Shown piece by piece: positions 26,846-34,950 of a stretch of 62,069 nucleotides of DNA. The position numbers and the translations under genes were made by a program. This stretch comes from Sedimentisphaerales bacterium. GTDB taxonomy: Bacteria > Planctomycetota > Phycisphaerae > Sedimentisphaerales > Anaerobacaceae. The stretch spans positions 1 through 62,069 of the forward strand of contig JAUWPZ010000003.1 in NCBI GenBank assembly GCA_030611315.1, in the 5' to 3' direction. The notes below the pieces were generated by a model, which was given only the letters and a program-made list of their open reading frames with translations, had not been told where the DNA came from and did not search any database. Every line of letters starts with the position of its first letter. Positions within the stretch are counted from its first letter, which is position 1.

Positions 26846-27024
26846 TAAAGGGGCAAAGGCACAGAGGGGCAGAGAGAATTAGTGAATTAGAGATTAGAGA
26901 TTGGGGTTGTGAGTTTCGTCGCCGCCACGGCGACGGCTAAACTCGGCCGGGAGGTAGAGATCGGATAGAACACCGAATGTCGAAGTAAAAAGATAGCGTA
27001 CGGCGTAGAGCGGGCGGAGGGTGT

Positions 27025-27059
27025 AAATAAAAAAGGCCGTAAGCACAATGCTTATGGCC
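27025..27059 (-). terminator. Intrinsic terminator (minus strand)
   Basis: The stem GGCCGTAAGCA / TGCTTATGGCC with a 3-nt loop (27035-27059) is followed on the minus strand by TTTTTTATTT. It lies 40 nt after the small ORF at 27099. Confidence 0.7.
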
Positions 27060-27098
27060 CCTTGGTTCGTAATGGAAATTTTTTACAATAAAGAAACT

Positions 27099-27281
27099 TT
27101 AAAACTGCCGGGCCGGCAGAGGCGGCGGTCGGATGTGAATAGGGGGATTAATTTTATTTGGGAAATTACCCTCTTTTGCCGGTTGATGCGACTGCCCGCT
27201 AATCGAATCGCCGACGACCCGAAAAACGGGTATCGCAAGAACCAGCCACAACATATTAACTGGACACTTACTTATTTCCAT
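27099..27281 (-). CDS. Possible 60-residue small exported peptide
   Basis: The ATG at 27281 has a G-rich ribosome binding site (TTGGGGGC) upstream. The peptide starts with a short hydrophobic segment (VNMLWLVLAIPVFRVVG), then a polar, proline-rich tail (HIRPPPLPARQF). The intrinsic terminator just downstream supports a transcribed unit. It is not recognised, and it could be a chance frame in a spacer transcript trailing ispA. Confidence 0.3.
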   Translation of the reverse strand: MEISKCPVNMLWLVLAIPVFRVVGDSISGQSHQPAKEGNFPNKINPPIHIRPPPLPARQF

Positions 27282-27577
27282 AATACAAGCCCCCAAAACA
27301 TCTAATAGTATCGGCTCAGGTTCAAATTTTCCCTTAATTAAATCGCCTTGCTTCGACTCATCCGGATACTGGAAAAAACCTTATAATGTGCGAAAAAAGG
27401 CCTGCTTATAATTCATCAAATACCGCGCTTTGTTTGATACTTTTTGCGGGCTGTATTGGGTCGTGGGTTTTTCATACTGATATGTGGTTTTTTACCTGAC
27501 GTGCATACGGAAGGAGCTTCTCAGGGGCGTTGAAAAAGCACAGGAAAAATGTGGCCCACGGGTGAAATTTTTTTAAC
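27282..27577. other. Spacer downstream of ispA
   Basis: About 300 nt between ispA and the small ORF. No gene or repeat of the local families was noticed. A possible -10 box (TACTAT, minus strand) precedes the small ORF. Confidence 0.35.
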
Positions 27578-28456
27578 TTACCTTGTTCTTTCCAACAGGG
27601 CTGCGGCGAGCTGTCGCAGCGTATCGGCTTTCTTGCCGAATGGCTCCAATGCCGCAATCGCCTCGTTAGCCAGCTTCTTTTCCAATTCCTTCGCCTTTTC
27701 CATTCCGACTACCGCCGGGTAAGTGCACTTGGCGGCCCTGGCGTCTTTGCCTGCCGTTTTGCCCAACTGTTCACGCGAGCCGGAAACATCGAGAATGTCG
27801 TCGGCTATCTGGAATCCCAAACCAATTCTCAAACCGTATTCACACAGGCAATTAAATGGTTTTTTCCCCGCACCGCCGCAGATAGCTCCCATCGCGGCGG
27901 CACATCGGAACATCTTGGCTGTCTTGTTGATATGGATATATTCCAAAGCTTCTTTGGTGCCGACGCTTTTTTCAGCTTTCAAGTCAGCCATTTGGCCTGC
28001 AATCATCCCCCCCGGCCCGGCATCCTGCGCCAATTGCCCAATCAATTTCACTGCAACGGCCGGCTCGTCAATCTCTTTTGCCAGAATCTCAAACGCGAGA
28101 GTCAGAAGGGCATCGCCGGCCAGGATGGCCGTCGCCTCATCAAAGGCCTTGTGGCACGTCGGCTGACCACGCCGAAAGTCATCGTTGTCCATCGCCGGCA
28201 AATCGTCGTGAACAAGCGAATACGTGTGCACCATCTCAATCGTAGCGGCAGCAATCTCGGCGTTGTGGTTGGCCTGTCCGCCGGCTAATTCGCAGCACCA
28301 GAGCACCAGCACCGAGCGAATCCGCTTGCCCGGAGCGAAAAGAGTGTACCTGAGGGCTTCTTTTAAGTCGCTGTTTATTTGCTGAGCATCTAATAGGCGC
28401 CGTAAGGCAAAGTTGACGTATTGCGCCTTCTTTCGTAACAGAGCATTGAAGCTCAT
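27578..28456 (-). CDS. ispA: Polyprenyl (farnesyl/geranylgeranyl) diphosphate synthase
   Basis: This 292-residue trans-prenyltransferase builds C15-C20 chains from the MEP products. The first Asp-rich motif is DDLPAMDNDDFRRG (with the DDxxxxD spacing) and the second is FQIADDILDVSG. GKRIRS is the N-terminal diphosphate-binding block. Residues before the first Asp-rich motif (VHTYSLVH) fit a farnesyl or geranylgeranyl product, though chain length is inference. dxs lies further along the same strand, but a 1.5 kb repeat-filled gap separates them. Confidence 0.9.
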   Translation of the reverse strand: MSFNALLRKKAQYVNFALRRLLDAQQINSDLKEALRYTLFAPGKRIRSVLVLWCCELAGGQANHNAEIAAATIEMVHTYSLVHDDLPAMDNDDFRRGQPTCHKAFDEATAILAGDALLTLAFEILAKEIDEPAVAVKLIGQLAQDAGPGGMIAGQMADLKAEKSVGTKEALEYIHINKTAKMFRCAAAMGAICGGAGKKPFNCLCEYGLRIGLGFQIADDILDVSGSREQLGKTAGKDARAAKCTYPAVVGMEKAKELEKKLANEAIAALEPFGKKADTLRQLAAALLERTR

Positions 28457-28458
28457 TT

Positions 28459-28573
28459 TTGATTTTCGGTTTCCGATTTTCGATTGTCTCCTGGTTGTTG
28501 ACTATTGGCGATTGACAATTGATTACTGATTATTGAAAATAGTAAATGATAGATAATAAATAGTAAATTGAAA
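28459..28573. repeat. Long degenerate heptamer array between ispA and miaA
   Basis: About sixteen 7-nt units fill the whole divergent spacer. They drift from GATTTTC-like through GATTGAC-like to AATAGTA-like units. The array must contain or replace the promoters of both genes. Confidence 0.65.
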
Positions 28574-28574
28574 A

Positions 28575-29492
28575 ATGATTCTAATTCTTGGCGTTACTGC
28601 GTCGGGCAAGGGGCGATTGGCCTTCGATCTTGCCGAGAGTCTTGGCGCTGAAATTATCAGCGTCGATTCGATGAAGGTCTATCGGCGGATGGATATCGGC
28701 ACCGCCAAGCCGCCCAAAGAGGCCCTCCGGCGCGTGAAATATCACTTGATTGACGTGGTCGAGCCGAGTGATTCCTTCAGCGTGGGGGCTTTTCTCGAGG
28801 CCGCTTTGTATGCAATAGAGCAAATTCAGAGCCGCCGAAGAGAAGTCGTCGCGGTTGGCGGAACTGCTTTATATATGAAGGCCCTGCTGTATGGTCTTTT
28901 CCAGGGCCCCGGAACCGATGAGCAGATACGCGCCGAATTGCAAGCACGAACAGAAACCGAAGGTTTGGCTCGACTCTACGACGAATTAGCCCGGGTCGAT
29001 TCCGCCGCCGCCGAGAGAATCGGTCCCAACGACGCCAAACGTATAATCCGTGCGCTGGAGGTTTATCAGCTCACAGGCAAACCGATATCGAGTTTTCAGA
29101 AGCAGTTCGACGCCGAAGAGCCTCTCGGCGACTGGACGATAATAGGCCTGCGGAGAGACAAACCCGATTCTCACAGCAGGATAAACAGCAGGGCAAAGAA
29201 GATGATTGCCGCCGGACTTGTCGATGAAGTCAGGTCTCTGTTGGCTGAGGAAAAGCCCCTGAGCAAGCAGGCCCGATGTGCGATCGGCTACGCTGAAATA
29301 ATCGATTATCTCGGCGGCCGGATAAGCCTGGAAGACGCGACGGAACTTATTAAGAAGAACACCCGCCGCCTGGCTAAGAATCAACGGACCTGGTTCAAGA
29401 CCTTCAGGGACGTAAAGTGGCTCGACGTCAAGGCTGATGAACCCGGTGAGGAAATCTTCGCCCGCGTAAAGAGATTACTCGATGTGATGTAG
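28575..29492 (+). CDS. miaA: tRNA dimethylallyltransferase
   Basis: MiaA prenylates A37 of tRNAs reading U-starting codons, using dimethylallyl diphosphate. The P-loop is GVTASGKGRLA, with SVDSMKVYRRMDIGTAKP next. VAVGGTALYMKALL is the substrate block, and the C-terminal CAIGYAEI and KNTRRLAKNQRTWFK complete the family pattern. The 305 residues are typical. Its stop overlaps the stop of the converging FG-GAP gene by 18 nt. Confidence 0.94.
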   Translation: MILILGVTASGKGRLAFDLAESLGAEIISVDSMKVYRRMDIGTAKPPKEALRRVKYHLIDVVEPSDSFSVGAFLEAALYAIEQIQSRRREVVAVGGTALYMKALLYGLFQGPGTDEQIRAELQARTETEGLARLYDELARVDSAAAERIGPNDAKRIIRALEVYQLTGKPISSFQKQFDAEEPLGDWTIIGLRRDKPDSHSRINSRAKKMIAAGLVDEVRSLLAEEKPLSKQARCAIGYAEIIDYLGGRISLEDATELIKKNTRRLAKNQRTWFKTFRDVKWLDVKADEPGEEIFARVKRLLDVM

Positions 29493-30923
29493 CCATTGTT
29501 CGGCGAAGACGACTAAATCGCTCCAATCGACTTTGCCGTTGTTGTCGAGGTCCGCACCGTTACACAGGGCGAACTGGTCGCAGCCCGTTTTTGACCAGTG
29601 TGGCACAAGCATAGCATAGTCTTCAAAATCGACAGAGCAATCGCCGCTGAGGTCGGCAGTCGGACATACATCCTCAAACATATATACCGAGCCGGAATTT
29701 GTTCCCATGTTGTCATCGTAAGCGGTCGCCAAGACGACATAGTTTCCGCTGATAGAAACCGAAGCGGCCAAGTAGTCGAAGGCTTCGCCGTCCGAAGCCG
29801 TCAGCTTGTCCTTCAGTATCCAGGTTGTTTCCTGGCGCTCGAATACATACGCCGAGCCGGATTGGCCTGCGTTGCCATCATCGTAATGGGCGCCTACGAC
29901 GGCGAATTTGCCGTTGATAGAGACGGATACGCCAAACTCATCCGCGACATCACGGTCGGAGGGGACCAGCTTGGCCTGCTGTATCCAGCTTGTTTCGTCT
30001 CGTTTGAATATGTATGCCGAGCCGGAGTTGTGCAATCCATGGCAATCATCAAGAACCGCGCCGACTATGGCATAATCACCGTCGATGGAAACACTGGAGC
30101 CGAATCTATCGCCGGCTGCAGCGTCGGAGGCGGTCAGCTTGGCCTGCTCGAGCCAGCTTGTGTCGCTGCGTTTGAATATATACGCCGAGCCGGAGGCCTG
30201 GCTGTTGACGTCGTCATCATCGTAATACGCCCCCACGATTGCGTAATCGCTGCTGATGGCAACAGAAGAGCCGAACCTGTCATCGGCTTCGGCGTCGGAG
30301 GCGGTCAGCTTAATCTGCTGGGTCCAACTTGTTCCATCTCGTTTGAATATATACGCTGCGCCGGCGGCCTGACCGTTGTCGTTATCATAACGCACACCTA
30401 CGATGGCATAATTACCGCTGATGGAAACCGACTCACCAAAGAAGATTTCGGCGGCGCCGTCGGAGGCGGTCAGCTTGGCCTGCTCGAGCCAGGTTATACC
30501 ATCCCACTTGAAAATATACGCCGAGCCGGAATCGGTTCCATTGTCATCATCATCAGGCGCGCCCACAATAGCGTAGTCGCCGCTGATAGAAACGGAATAA
30601 CCGAAGTTGTCGTTTTGGGCGCCGTCGGAGGCAAACAGCCTGGCCTGCTGGAGCCAGCCTGTTTCGTCTCGACTGAATATATACGCCGAGCCGGCGTCTT
30701 CTCCACTGATATTGTCATCGTCGCGAAACGCTCCGACAATAACATTGTCGGCATCGATAGAAACGGAAAATCCAAAGTAGTCGTAGTCCGCAGCATCCGA
30801 TGCAGTTAGATTGACTTGTTCCCGCCAGGCAGTGCCGGCCCAGCCGACGTTCACCAGAAGTAAGCACCCCAAGATAGCCGACATCATTCCAAGCCATCCT
30901 TTGTTTTCGTTGTTTTTCAACAT
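29475..30923 (-). CDS. Exported FG-GAP repeat protein with C-terminal dockerin-like domain
   Basis: From MLKNNENKGWLGMMSAILG (30923, GAGGACGGGCA upstream) the protein is 482 residues with a signal peptide. Seven repeats of about 53 residues share a pattern of KLTASDGAA..D.FG.SVSI.GDYAIVGA..DD and a following SAYIFKRD..SW. This is the integrin-like FG-GAP blade type, probably forming one seven-bladed propeller. The C-terminus (TADLSGDCSVDFEDYAMLV; GADLDNNGKVDWSDLVVFAE) is a dockerin-type calcium-binding pair. Such proteins are surface or extracellular and may dock to cohesin-like partners. It overlaps miaA tail to tail. Confidence 0.85.
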   Translation of the reverse strand: MLKNNENKGWLGMMSAILGCLLLVNVGWAGTAWREQVNLTASDAADYDYFGFSVSIDADNVIVGAFRDDDNISGEDAGSAYIFSRDETGWLQQARLFASDGAQNDNFGYSVSISGDYAIVGAPDDDDNGTDSGSAYIFKWDGITWLEQAKLTASDGAAEIFFGESVSISGNYAIVGVRYDNDNGQAAGAAYIFKRDGTSWTQQIKLTASDAEADDRFGSSVAISSDYAIVGAYYDDDDVNSQASGSAYIFKRSDTSWLEQAKLTASDAAAGDRFGSSVSIDGDYAIVGAVLDDCHGLHNSGSAYIFKRDETSWIQQAKLVPSDRDVADEFGVSVSINGKFAVVGAHYDDGNAGQSGSAYVFERQETTWILKDKLTASDGEAFDYLAASVSISGNYVVLATAYDDNMGTNSGSVYMFEDVCPTADLSGDCSVDFEDYAMLVPHWSKTGCDQFALCNGADLDNNGKVDWSDLVVFAEQWLHHIE

Positions 30924-31186
30924 TGCCCGTCCTCTCAAAAAAACTCTCACCGTACACTTTGCGCAAAATCACCGGTATTACTATCGAGGCATAAATATTA
31001 TATAACAAAAAGTCGCAGAAATTCAACAAGAAAACAGTTCTCGCTCATTTTTTACAGAACTTTTACATTCTGCTTCAAATTCCGTTTCGCCCCCATCTTG
31101 ACAGCAAACGCCCAAAGCCGAGAAATTTGTCTATGTGTGGCGGAAGAAGAAATCCTCGAAAGCGGAAGACTTAATAAATATTTCGG
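30924..31186. other. Spacer, no feature seen
   Basis: About 260 nt between the FG-GAP gene start and the ATP-cone gene end. An AT-rich stretch at 30985-31030 could hold the FG-GAP promoter, but no clear boxes were assigned. Confidence 0.35.
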
Positions 31187-31768
31187 CTAGACGGTTTGCA
31201 ACTGGTTCTGTGCTCGCAGCACCGCGGCGGTATCACCCAGAACGAGCTGCTTTATCAAACTACCCGGAACCAGTGTAATTCCCGTATTGAAGATTTTTTC
31301 TTCGACCATTGAGGCGATCATGCGTGCGGTTTGCCGCGAGAGGTTATGTTTTTTTACGAGGTCATCGACTATTTGAGATTTGTCCCACCGACGCCTGTTG
31401 TCTAATTTTTCGGTCCTTACAAGCAGGCTGGCATCGGTTAGCTCCTGAATATCAATCGAGACGACCTCGGTTCGGGAGCGTTTAAGCTTGCGCTCGAAAT
31501 GATGTTCGCTCAGGGCAATCGCTGCTTCTTCGTACTTTGTGGCCGCCAAAACCGCCTTAATTACGGAAAAGATTTCGCTGCTGGTTACACTTCGGCTGTC
31601 CTGCCTGTTATAAAGGAAATACGTTACCACTTCGGCAAGCTGCTCTGCAATACATATATCCGCCTGATGAGTCTGCGCCAGGGCGTTACTGATAGCACCC
31701 ATGACTTTGGTATGTATGTATGCTTCTGTACTTCCGTTTGCTTTATTGACTTTGAGTTGTGTCTGCAT
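31187..31768 (-). CDS. ATP-cone domain protein adjacent to NrdR
   Basis: The start MQTQLKVNKANGSTEAYIHT at 31768 has GGAGG upstream; the longer frame to 31951 overlaps nrdR and is unlikely. The 193-residue protein begins with an ATP-cone-like module (residues 1-95). KVNKANGSTEAYIHTKVMGA matches the nucleotide-binding start seen in NrdR and ribonucleotide reductases. The second half (SRTEVVSIDIQEL to LQTV) has two more helical segments, including WDKSQIVDDLVKKHNLSRQT. There is no zinc ribbon or reductase domain. It lies 88 bp after nrdR and is probably a co-regulator or nucleotide sensor. Confidence 0.65.
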   Translation of the reverse strand: MQTQLKVNKANGSTEAYIHTKVMGAISNALAQTHQADICIAEQLAEVVTYFLYNRQDSRSVTSSEIFSVIKAVLAATKYEEAAIALSEHHFERKLKRSRTEVVSIDIQELTDASLLVRTEKLDNRRRWDKSQIVDDLVKKHNLSRQTARMIASMVEEKIFNTGITLVPGSLIKQLVLGDTAAVLRAQNQLQTV

Positions 31769-31856
31769 TTTTCTCCTCTGCCTCCTTGCAAAGTTTAACA
31801 ACCAAAAGCAGAAAACTCTAAAGCCTTGCTGCTTATTACCGGCAGGGCAATAGGTT

Positions 31857-32375
31857 TCACTTTTCAGGTTTAGTTTTTTTTGCTTGCTCGTTAAAGAGCA
31901 TCGACTGTCCAATAGACTCTGTTTCCTGGATAACCTGGCTGACTTCCTCAATCAATTCGCCTGCGTCACTGAAGTCCCGATACACACTTGCAAAACGAAT
32001 ATATGCAACCTTGTCAACCATTCGCAGGTACTTCATTACATTTTCGCCGATAAAGGCCGACGAAACCTCCTTGTCGAAATTTTGGAAAATACTCTCTTCG
32101 ACCTTGTCGGCTATTTGCTGAATCTGCTCTGCCGAGACGGGCCTTTTGTAACAAGCCTTCTGCAAACCGCTAATGACCTTTTCCCTGTCATAGGGAACCC
32201 GAGATCTGTCTTTTTTCACCACGTAAAGCTTAAAGCTGTCACCTATTCTTTCATAGGTGGTAAAGCGTCTTTTGCACATCAGGCACTGACGTCGGCGCCT
32301 GATTACTCTACCGCCGTCGCTTGAACGCGAATCAATAACTCTATCCCGGTCTTCCTTGCAAAAGGGGCATCTCAT
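31857..32375 (-). CDS. nrdR: Transcriptional repressor NrdR
   Basis: The 172-residue protein has the N-terminal zinc ribbon (MRCPFCKEDRDRVIDSRSS; CLMCKRRFTTYER) followed by an ATP-cone (VVKKDRSRVPYDREKVISGL) ending in YIRFASVYRDFSD. NrdR senses ATP/dATP and represses ribonucleotide reductase genes through NrdR boxes; no such gene or box is seen in this window. A second ATP-cone protein follows. Confidence 0.95.
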   Translation of the reverse strand: MRCPFCKEDRDRVIDSRSSDGGRVIRRRRQCLMCKRRFTTYERIGDSFKLYVVKKDRSRVPYDREKVISGLQKACYKRPVSAEQIQQIADKVEESIFQNFDKEVSSAFIGENVMKYLRMVDKVAYIRFASVYRDFSDAGELIEEVSQVIQETESIGQSMLFNEQAKKTKPEK

Positions 32376-32669
32376 TTTGTATATTGTCTCACGTATTGTG
32401 TGTTGTGCACGGGATACAATCCCGAACCGTCATTTCACAATTCACGAGGCACACTCCTCGATGTTTATAAAAATCAACACCACATCTGGTCTTCGCTCGT
32501 ATTCTAAAGCCAACATATAGTATGTCAAAGGAAATTTCCCGACAATTCTTTAGTGGTCCGAGGTGGGGTTGTCGAAATTTCTTTTTGATGCTCGTAATTG
32601 AAGGCCCTGCAAGTATTAAGGAAAAAAGCCAGGAAGAGCTCACAGGTTTTTCGGGCGATGACTTTTTAT

Positions 32670-32702
32670 AAAAAAAGCCTCTGCGCCGGGAAGCGCAGAG
32701 GC
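32670..32702 (-). terminator. Strong intrinsic terminator (minus strand)
   Basis: The 10-bp perfect stem GCCTCTGCGC / GCGCAGAGGC (32677-32702) with loop CGGGAA is followed on the minus strand by seven T. Confidence 0.8.
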
Positions 32703-32960
32703 CAACTCGGAAAGAAACTTATATAGCCCCCCAAAAGGTTCTACACAAATTCTTCACATGAAGGTCTTGTTTTGACTCCTGCCCGGATGCTCTTGACTTT
32801 AGATTTAGCCCCGGAAGACTTAAGATTACAAAGCTGGGCCATTCTCTTTAATAGATGAGGCAGCCGCGCTCAAGGCAAATAAAATTAAGCCGGCCTTGCC
32901 TGCTTTATTGCCCAGCCTTACTTAAAGTTTAACATAAAAATTGCGAAAGGCAAATTTAGA
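32670..32960 (-). ncRNA. Candidate small RNA ending at a strong terminator
   Basis: On the minus strand, about 260 nt of non-repetitive, moderately GC-rich sequence without an open frame ends at a perfect 10-bp terminator. Short self-complementary stretches occur (AGCCGGCCTTGCC / GGGCAATAAAGC area at about 32885-32915). It does not match tmRNA, 6S or SRP RNA landmarks that I can recognise. It could equally be a long 3' untranslated region of the parvulin gene. Confidence 0.25.
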
Positions 32961-33107
32961 CGGCTGCTTTTTTGCTTTTTTTTACAGCCCTATAAGATAG
33001 GGAACCGAAAGCTCAAAGGGAAAGATTATTTCCCGATGCCGGGAGGGTAATTTTTTCAAGTTAATGACGTGGTTTCTTACTTTGTGCTTTAGTTTCCTGG
33101 CGTTCGT

Positions 33108-33965
33108 TTATACTTCTTCGATTTTGGCCTTGCTTTTGAGCTGGTCAACAAACTCATCGACGGCTTTTCCTCGTATCTGTTCCTGCAGCTCGGCGACAAT
33201 CTGTTCTTTCGCTTCTTTAAGTTCGTGGACAACAGCCGGTTTCCTGTCGTACAGCTTGGCTATATGAAACCCGAAGCGGCTGCGAAAAATGCCGCTTACT
33301 TCTCCGACTCCCAAATTGAAAGCGACATCCTCGAACTCCTCGACCATTTGTCCCTTCGCAACGTAACCCAAATCGCCGCCGCTGTCGGCGCAGGCGGTAT
33401 ATCTATCGACCACCGCTTCGAAAGGCGCGCCGTTTGTCAATTCATCGTGCGCTTTTGTTATCGTTTCGTAAGCCGTTGCTTCGTCGGTCTGCCAATTCAC
33501 ATATACTACAATATGAGCGACCCTGACTTGCTCGGGTGATTTGAATCGCTCCTTATTTTCATCGTAGAATTTCCTGATATCAGCCTGTGGCGGCTTCGGC
33601 GCGTTGTCGGTTACCTGTTGTAATTTCCTCTCGACTTTCATCTGAAGTTCAAGCTGTTCTTTTATCTTTTCATCGTCCTTGAGGTCAAAATCTTTGTAAA
33701 GCTGTTCGGGGTTTTCGTATTGTTCTTTCAGTTTGGCCAAAGCGGACTCAACCTCGTCTTTTGGAATTTCGTCGCCGTTCCGCCTTGCTTCCTGGTTGAT
33801 AAGGACCCTTTCCAGGACGTTTTCTTTGGACCAGTCCAGCAATTGGGCCTCTCTTTCCTCCGGTTTCATCTCGGCGAATACCTCCTCGTAGTGGGCCCTC
33901 ATGCGTTCAGCTTCCTGCTTTATTGTCGAATCTTCGATTTTTTCGCCATTAACAATTAAAGCCAT
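33108..33965 (-). CDS. Parvulin-type peptidyl-prolyl isomerase (no signal peptide)
   Basis: The start MALIVNGEKIEDS at 33965 has GAGGAAC upstream. The 285-residue protein has a SurA/PpiC-like N-terminal helical chaperone region (residues 1-125). A parvulin domain follows at about 130-245 (VRVAHIVVYVNW; SGGDLGYVAKGQMVEEFEDV; GVGEVSGIFRSRFGFHIAKL). A charged helical tail completes it. Most relatives are periplasmic; here no export signal is visible, so it may act in the cytoplasm. It lies 63 bp after the thymidylate synthase-like gene and may be cotranscribed with it. Confidence 0.82.
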   Translation of the reverse strand: MALIVNGEKIEDSTIKQEAERMRAHYEEVFAEMKPEEREAQLLDWSKENVLERVLINQEARRNGDEIPKDEVESALAKLKEQYENPEQLYKDFDLKDDEKIKEQLELQMKVERKLQQVTDNAPKPPQADIRKFYDENKERFKSPEQVRVAHIVVYVNWQTDEATAYETITKAHDELTNGAPFEAVVDRYTACADSGGDLGYVAKGQMVEEFEDVAFNLGVGEVSGIFRSRFGFHIAKLYDRKPAVVHELKEAKEQIVAELQEQIRGKAVDEFVDQLKSKAKIEEV

Positions 33966-34028
33966 ATTTCGTTCCTCACGTTTCGTATTGAAGCATCTCG
34001 TGCCACGCTCGGCGAGATACATTTCATT

Positions 34029-34919
34029 TTAACCCTTCGGCTTTGCGTAGAAGTCCGGGTTCTGCGACAGCTTTTCTCTGGCCTCGGTCGTCATCATCTC
34101 AAAAGCCGGATGACTGCTTTCCCACGCCCTTGTGTGGAAGGGGCTTTGCCGCATCTTCTCGACTTCCGGCGCAACCTCATCGAAATAGCTGCCGTAGATA
34201 TGCAGCGAATCGCTTATATCCACATATCTGCCCACCCGCACCGGAACATCTTTTTTCCGGGATATTTCCTCGGCGATTGTTCTCTGCAGGTCGGTCAGGG
34301 CATAGACGTTCATAAACCACGCCTTGTAGAGGTCTCTGCTGCGCCAGTGTGTATTCATATTAAGCGACAATTCGCCCGCCTCATTGGCCAGCAGGCGGCA
34401 CCATATTCTCTGCAGGCAGGGCGGGTCATCCGTTTGCGGGTCCGCCGTCGGCATCCAGGTAACCGCCTGTGCTCTTCGGCTGTGCCCGGCCTGTGATAAA
34501 TAATCGATAATATACCGGACCTGGTCAACTTTTTTGAACGGCCTGGGCGAGTCGGCATTTCGTATATTTTCCACCGGACAGTATGCGAACAGCCGTTCAT
34601 GATACGTATAGGTCCACTTACCGGCGGCGGGATTTATCCAGTGGTCATGAATACCGCCGACTACTTCCTGCCGATAAGACTCAAGCTCCTCCGGTCCGCC
34701 CGGAAAGTTCTTGTGAATCCTCGGCTCGCAGAATGGGTCGTTTATCGTTACGATAACGGTTGCGTCTTTGCTCGGCGGGTCCTCGGGCTTGTCGTATTGC
34801 GTTCGGACCTCCAATCCCTTGTCCCACACCGCCAGGACTGCCCTTTCCCACGCTTCGGGCAGACAGTCGGCGGTTATTGAAATTGCCGGTATGTTGGCAA
34901 CTGATGCGGTTGTGGTCAT
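34029..34919 (-). CDS. Thymidylate synthase-family protein (atypical ThyA-like)
   Basis: The 296-residue protein has the landmarks of the ThyA fold: the catalytic Cys in DPPCLQRIWCRLL near residue 168, a substrate block RSRDLYKAWFMNVYAL and a downstream DSLHIYGSYF (the DxHxY motif). The Asn in FMN, which in ThyA reads the uracil ring, is kept, arguing against a dCMP hydroxymethylase. The N-terminal third (residues 10-110) resembles the divergent archaeal-type group rather than E. coli ThyA. It would make dTMP from dUMP; biochemical identity is inferred. Followed by the parvulin gene. Confidence 0.7.
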   Translation of the reverse strand: MTTTASVANIPAISITADCLPEAWERAVLAVWDKGLEVRTQYDKPEDPPSKDATVIVTINDPFCEPRIHKNFPGGPEELESYRQEVVGGIHDHWINPAAGKWTYTYHERLFAYCPVENIRNADSPRPFKKVDQVRYIIDYLSQAGHSRRAQAVTWMPTADPQTDDPPCLQRIWCRLLANEAGELSLNMNTHWRSRDLYKAWFMNVYALTDLQRTIAEEISRKKDVPVRVGRYVDISDSLHIYGSYFDEVAPEVEKMRQSPFHTRAWESSHPAFEMMTTEAREKLSQNPDFYAKPKG

Positions 34920-34950
34920 CTCTGCGTTCCTTCACGAGTTTGTTGAGTGT

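Larger units (their letters stand above)
26035..27098. repeat. Gene-free repeat island, 1.1 kb
   Basis: No gene is supported. Two segments occur twice: an AAAGGGGCAAAGGCACAGAG block at about 26190 and 26846, and a CTAAACTCGGCCGGG...GTAGAGATCGGATAGA block at about 26401 and 26937. These look like a rearranged segmental duplication. Heptamer arrays lie at about 26226-26275, 26305-26340 and 26875-26912. A REP-like palindrome sits at 26349-26386 and element copy D at 26709-26845. Confidence 0.6.
32376..33107. other. Gene-free stretch, 0.73 kb, with a possible minus-strand RNA gene
   Basis: No protein gene is supported. A short heptamer array (CGTATTG-like) lies at about 32385-32420 beside the nrdR start. 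The strong minus-strand terminator at 32670-32702 is more than 400 nt past the parvulin gene, so the stretch upstream of it may be a separate small RNA. Confidence 0.4.

Noticed and set aside
29598-30809. A 403-codon plus-strand frame
   Set aside because: It mirrors the FG-GAP repeats of the minus-strand gene; the periodicity of those repeats keeps the other strand open.
32389-32643. An 84-codon frame between nrdR and the terminator
   Set aside because: It has no credible start signal and its 3' end is written by a heptamer array.
32701-32960. tmRNA or 6S RNA in the spacer before the parvulin gene
   Set aside because: A GTGTAGAACC-like string recalled tmRNA, but there is no tRNA-like 3' end or CCA and no tag-peptide frame.
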